From positions 201,183-224,345 of the forward strand of contig MPNW01000300.1 in the NCBI GenBank assembly GCA_011800805.1: DNA of 23,163 bases, given 5' to 3'. Source of the DNA: Hirudo medicinalis. Taxonomy: Eukaryota > Annelida > Clitellata > Hirudinida > Hirudinidae. Made by a program: the position numbers and the translations under genes. Positions 18,967 through 23,163 of this stretch are shown in pieces. Each line of letters begins with the position of its first letter. The first letter of the stretch is position 1. A model generated the notes under the pieces. It was given only the letters and a program-made list of their open reading frames with translations. It was not told where the DNA came from and ran no database searches.

Positions 18967-19066
18967 AATGAATATGATGAATATGATGAATTTGACAACG
19001 ATGTCGATGATGATGATTATGATGATGATGGTGATGGCGATGATGATGATGATGATGATGATGATG
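18967..19066. repeat. (GAT)n-type imperfect microsatellite
   Basis: ATGATGAAT/GATGATGAT triplets. The plus-strand Met/Asn-rich ORF over it is an artefact. More GAT triplets recur near 19180-19210. Confidence 0.95.
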
Positions 19067-20155
19067 ATATCAAATTTTACGGTTGCAACGGCTAGCATCA
19101 TTAATGTTATCATCACAATTTTTCATACCGAAGAGATTTATGATATGGCATCTAGAGACTCCTGGCTTCTATCAATCATGATAATGATGACGATGATGAT
19201 GATGTCGATGAGGAGGAAGAGGAGGAGAATGACGGCGCGGTGTTGGTGGTAGTGGTTGGATGGTGAGAAAGTAAAATAAATTAGTCAGCTCAGCTGTTTG
19301 CATATAATGCAGTCATTGTATGCTAATGATTGGAATTCCTGTACTCATCGTCATCGTCGTCATCAACATTTGTTATGGTAGGAGGTTTCACTAAAGGACA
19401 TATGCTTTTAGTCCAAACATTTTATAACAAGGATGGATTATCATCCTTATCACATTGTTCTGGCCAAATACTTGGAGAATTGAAGGGGATGATGACGATT
19501 CTGGAACAATGTTGTGGAAGCATAGCTGAAGTGTATCCTATCATTTCAGCACCTCTCCTAAAAAAATCTTTTTTGTTTAGTTTTTTCTCCTGCTCGTTTG
19601 TCTTGCGTTGGTATGATTTCATTGTATTCGTGCTTGTATCTTGCTGTATCTACTGATATTTTCGTTTGTTTTGTTTGCGCGAAATGTGGATGAATAACTC
19701 ACCGGGAGGGTGATTATTATATGCGTAGGCGACTTCGTAATTGGATGACTGGATGATTTGGTTCGATGCAGTTAGCATTTACGATAATAATTAACAGCAA
19801 CAATAATAACAGCGAATCTACTGTTAATAATTACAAGGATAGTCGAATGCGCCTTGCCAAAGCAATAGCATCAGTGAATTAATAAAAAAAGGTTATATAT
19901 TCTAATAAATATAATAGCAATGAAAATAATAAACATGTTAATGACAATATAGTTAGTTTATCGGGAAATTAAATTTTTAGGGCTATTATTTTCTTGATAT
20001 TTGCAGACAAAAACTGTCACTAAGCCTATTATAAGCGCATTATAATAATGCATGGAGGTTAACTACTTAGCTGATTTAATGACTTTTGTAGAATAACTTA
20101 TGCCTATCTGAACATCATCATCTGAACCTATGTCTTTGTGCTCCTGTTTCTGTCA
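19067..20155. other. non-genic stretch
   Basis: A plus-strand ORF of 108 codons (19330-19656) begins inside a short TCG/TCA repeat, has no domain I recognise and no supporting splice context. It is probably chance. The rest is AT-rich with scattered AAT/ATT triplets. Confidence 0.5.
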
Positions 20156-20183
20156 GTCTTTTTATTATTATTGTTATTATTAT

Positions 20184-20260
<77 letters not shown>

Positions 20261-20340
20261 ATATTATTATTGTTGTTGTTGTTGTTGTTGTTGTTGTCGT
20301 TGGTGCTGTTGTCGTTGTTGCTGTTGTTGACAGTATTATT
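20156..20340. repeat. (TTG)n/(TTA)n compound microsatellite
   Basis: About 60 TTG or TTA triplets with a few interruptions, giving a poly-Leu/Val plus-strand ORF that is an artefact. Confidence 0.97.
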
Positions 20341-20440
20341 GTACTGAATTTATTACTAGCAGTGATATATATTCATATTTAATTTTGAGGCACTCAAAAA
20401 TACAACTACTATTATCATTAAAATACACAATCAACATAAC

Positions 20441-20441
20441 T

Positions 20442-20477
<36 letters not shown>

Positions 20478-20494
20478 AATAATAATAATAATAT
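20441..20494. repeat. (AAC)n(AAT)n microsatellite
   Basis: About 12 AAC triplets followed by AAT triplets, giving a poly-Asn ORF. It is close to the reverse complement of the preceding TTG/TTA block, so the two could form a large inverted pair. Confidence 0.95.
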
Positions 20495-20589
20495 TACAAT
20501 TGTAATTTACGCAAACGTCATGACGCTCTTTTACAACCTAGTACATGATCAATTAACTTGTAATTGCTCATCGAGCACCCACTCAAGTT

Positions 20590-20608
20590 CACGGACACAA
20601 TGTCCGTG
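20590..20608. other. perfect 8-bp hairpin
   Basis: CACGGACA and TGTCCGTG around a CAA loop, in a GC-richer patch (20560-20710) surrounded by AT-rich DNA. Its role is unknown. Confidence 0.45.
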
Positions 20609-20820
20609 CACGCGTAAAGGATCACAAATTTAGCGATTTTCCCGCTAATCCGACAACTCTATGCCAGCGCTCGTAGTAACCTGATATCGCTCAACGTGGC
20701 CTGATTGGAGGAAAGTTTTTCAAGTGGAAAAAAGATAAAAATATGAAAGTTATTCATTCAAACGTATTTGAAATGCACGCATGTGTGAATGTGGATACTT
20801 GTGATGTTTTGGTGGCACAA

Positions 20821-20890
20821 GTACAAGTACAATTGTCGGAGTACAAGTACAATTACCGGAGTACAAGTTCAATTACTGAAGTACAAGTAC
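20821..20890. repeat. 20-bp minisatellite, 3.5 copies
   Basis: The unit GTACAAGTACAATTRYCGGA is repeated at exactly 20-bp spacing, and each unit contains the palindrome GTAC. It encodes a Val/Gln/Tyr-rich stretch in one plus frame, which is not considered coding. Confidence 0.92.
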
Positions 20891-21086
20891 TGAGACCAAA
20901 TCATCGATATCCATTTGTCCATCAAAGGTGTAATGTATTTAGATTAAGATTCATGTTGATGTTTGGATTCATTTTTATTAAAATACAATTCAGGTTACCA
21001 TCCGCACAGCCATAGCTCCAACTCAGGTAATAAATCAAAGAATGATGAAAGTTCAAACACTGCTGATACCTGAGGATGTGGCCACA

Positions 21087-21202
21087 GTACTATTGTACTA
21101 TTGCGCTATTGTACTGTTGTACTATTGCGCTATTGTACTATTGCACTATTGTACTGTTGTACTATTGCGCTATTGTACTATTGCACTACTGTACTATTGT
21201 AT
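21087..21202. repeat. TACTATTG(C)-type 9-bp minisatellite
   Basis: Tandem 9-bp units TACTATTGC, TATTGTACT and GCGCTATTG variants grouped in blocks of about 50 bp (a GTTGTACTATTGCGCTATTGTACTATTGCACT-type block occurs twice). The Leu/Tyr/Cys-rich ORFs here are artefacts. Confidence 0.93.
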
Positions 21203-21280
21203 GATACTGTATCCTTCCGCCTATCATTATCGACGAACCGGCAATTATCATTCGACCTCCCCTTTGCCTCTCAGGCAAAA

Positions 21281-22038
21281 CTATTTCCACTGCACTTGGA
21301 TTAAGCTGTTCCAGATTGGCATGCAATTCACAGACTGGATGGGATTCGGAGACTCGACGTCTGCGTCATTCGAGTTTAGCGGATCATTCGAAAAGTAATC
21401 AGAAGTGCACTTAATTTGGCATCGAGTTGAACGAGGAAGACGAGGATAATCATACCGGAGATGCTGACAGAAATTGAAGCTGACGACGCTTGGCACTGGG
21501 AGCCGAAGAATGGAATTACATTCCATCGAAGAGACGCTTGGATGTGGATATTAAATGTAAACAATTTCAAGATCGTCTGCATGTGGTATTTGCATTAGCG
21601 CATTCGAATCTCAGTGGATTCCGCACTCTTCTTTTTCCAAACCCAGATTCGGCTCAGATTCTCAGGGGGAGTTTTTTTTTTTTTCTACAAAAGCTCAATC
21701 TATCAAATCATAGCAAAAACAACAATAAACATCCACTTGCTAACGAACTCCACAATAAATAAACAAGAATGAGGCCTAGGCATACAAACAGTCGAACGTA
21801 AACAGAAGCTGAGCAGTAAACATTTGCACTATACAAATCATCATCGGGCACAAAACATACAAACGTATACAAACCTGAAAAACACAGCCATGAAGATGAC
21901 GAAGATGAGGACGAAGATGACGGAGAGAGAGGCAAAAGCCACGAGGACCTGGTTGACTCCACTCCCCCCATCTCCGACTGGGTGATGGCCTGGAGGGTCG
22001 AGGACACTTTGAGGTGGATATTCAGTCGTATGGTTCAT
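21281..22038 (-). CDS. possible small single-pass membrane protein, two exons
   Basis: Exon 1 is 22038-21875: ATG, MNHTTEYPP, a Pro/Gly-rich extracellular part, then a long hydrophobic run (VAFASLSVIFVLIFVIFMAV) and a donor CAG|GTTTGT in phase 2. Exon 2 is 21479-21281: acceptor CGTCAG, phase fits, about 66 codons ending at TAG, with an Asp/Ser/Asn-rich tail (SNDPLNSNDADVE). Joined length is about 120 residues. Exon 1 has clearly higher GC and a coding look. Exon 2 is less certain, since another acceptor 14 bases on would give a different frame. The frame is also open upstream of the ATG to about 22110, so the true start may be further 5'. No family recognised. A type I or III membrane topology is inferred only from the single hydrophobic run. 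Confidence 0.38.
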
Positions 22039-22830
22039 TTTGGCGTGGGCCCTGGTTGCATCATCGATCTTTGAAACTTTAAAATAATTGAAGATGAAAG
22101 TTTTCTGCAAGCCTGAATCATAACCTTAACCTTACCCTTTGACCCGTGACCTTAGCCGATGAAATTAATAAACACATAAAAGTACGAATCCCCAGGACTA
22201 CTGAATCGTGAATCATCAAATTTGATCGATTTCCAAATCAGATTGTCCACAAATCCGTCTGAAATATCTTTAAAAAAACACCCCTCAGAAGACTTCTGGA
22301 GGTCAGTGAGACTCCACAAAACTTCTCCAAATCCAAGCACTCGAGATCATCGAACCACGTCCGACTCTCGGAACGACAGACGGAAGTGATGGAGGGGAGC
22401 AGACGATAAAAACACACATCCGACCTGCCGCTAGATTCGAGCCGGTCCACAGACTAACAGATCAGTGCTCTAAAAGCGGTGTATTATTATTATTACTCTT
22501 CAACTCTCTCCTTTACTCCCCATCTCTCTTCTGGCTTTCCCTCTGGCTTGTTAGTTCTCTCTCGAAACATCTGTAAATGTTTCCCTAGCTAACCTTGTCT
22601 CCTGTCGAACGAGGTGCTCGTGAAGAATTCTAAGGTCTCTTCAGACTACAACATCGAATCCGAAGACTAAAGTACCACGCAAAGTACTTGACATCTCAGT
22701 ACTCAGTCCACAAGTACTCATCACATGTCAGTACATGGCAAGTATGTTAGTCCTGATTATGAACCAAATACATTTTTTTACGTCACATCAAGTACAGATG
22801 TTGGTACTGTACCTGTTCACTAGTCGTTAC
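22039..22830. other. possible 5' region of the small membrane-protein gene
   Basis: Bases 22150-22450 are GC-richer and contain short minus-strand open stretches, for example KDISDGFVDNLIWKSIKFDD. These may be 5' UTR or an unrecognised upstream exon. Bases 22450-22700 show nothing definite. Confidence 0.35.
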
Positions 22831-22965
22831 CGTGTGTCAGTACTATTCACTACTTTTTAATGGTCACATGTCAGTACTGGTCACCAGTTTGAACTGGTCA
22901 CATGCCAGTACTATTCACCAGATTGTACTGATCATGTGTCAGTCCCATTCACACGTCAGCACATG
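22831..22965. repeat. diverged 34-bp minisatellite around YCAGTACT
   Basis: The phrase TCAGTACT (or CCAGTACT, TCAGTCCC) recurs at 22837, 22871, 22905 and 22939, exactly 34 bp apart, each followed by ATTCAC or GGTCAC. Related GTCAGTACATGG phrases begin near 22700. Confidence 0.8.
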
Positions 22966-23056
22966 TTCTTGTGAACAATGGAATCCTTACATGTTATGCG
23001 TTAGAATAATTGCCTTAGTTGAGATCAAAGATACTTGACGAGCGGCATAACAATCA

Positions 23057-23067
23057 ATAATAATAAC

Positions 23068-23144
<77 letters not shown>

Positions 23145-23163
23145 TAATAATAATAATAATAAT
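23057..23163. repeat. (AAT)n microsatellite at the right edge
   Basis: More than 30 AAT triplets with rare AAC, running off the window end. It is the reverse complement of the (ATT)n at the left edge. Confidence 0.97.

Noticed and set aside
19330..19656. Plus-strand 108-codon ORF
   Set aside because: It begins in a short triplet repeat, ends in a hydrophobic T-rich tract and has no recognisable family. Likely chance.
20138..20633. Poly-Leu and poly-Asn ORFs
   Set aside because: TTG/TTA and AAC/AAT microsatellites with no other coding evidence.

Overview
This is a stretch of AT-rich eukaryotic nuclear DNA, almost certainly from an invertebrate animal. The evidence is spliced genes with GT-AG (and some GC-AG) introns of about 60-700 bp, an animal-type UFM1 protease, extracellular domain combinations typical of animals (discoidin/fucolectin-like, WSC, EGF), TTAGGG-type repeats and very many micro- and minisatellites. 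I cannot name the species. Long uninterrupted ORFs are misleading here: most come from repeats, while the real genes lie in short exons that I joined by splice sites and reading phase.

All convincing genes lie on the minus strand. From right to left: (1) a possible two-exon membrane protein (22038-21281); (2) about 5 kb without a recognisable gene (15952-21280); (3) a complete 14-exon UFSP2 gene (15951-11375), whose catalytic motifs SGWGCAYRS and LDPHY are intact; (4) WSC gene B (10631-7625) and (5) WSC gene A (5126-1765), two tandem paralogues of a type I membrane protein. Their shared order is fucolectin-like F5/8C domain, two WSC domains, a Cys-rich EGF-like module, an EGF-like domain with a DxxEC start, then a transmembrane segment. 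The two copies share intron positions and phases and several identical exon lengths (219, 138 and 123 bp). They differ completely in their transmembrane and cytoplasmic ends. No signal-peptide exon was found for either copy.

Between A and B lies a frameshifted relic of a mobile-element-like protein (about 6357-6840). UFSP2 introns carry a tRNA-derived SINE-like copy. Many tandem repeats sit inside introns or 3' ends.

The most unusual feature is in gene A. A roughly 630-bp minisatellite of 21-bp units starts exactly at the 5' splice site of a WSC exon, and its units re-create that splice site at 21-nt spacing, which keeps the reading frame. The same intron in gene B is only 60 bp. Other points: a GC-AG intron conserved between the paralogues, another GC-AG intron in UFSP2, two apparent frame lesions in gene A, and a 46-bp triplication that repeats the poly(A) signal behind gene B.

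UFSP2 acts in an intracellular ubiquitin-like pathway. The WSC genes look like cell-surface carbohydrate-binding receptors. I see no functional link between the two beyond adjacency.
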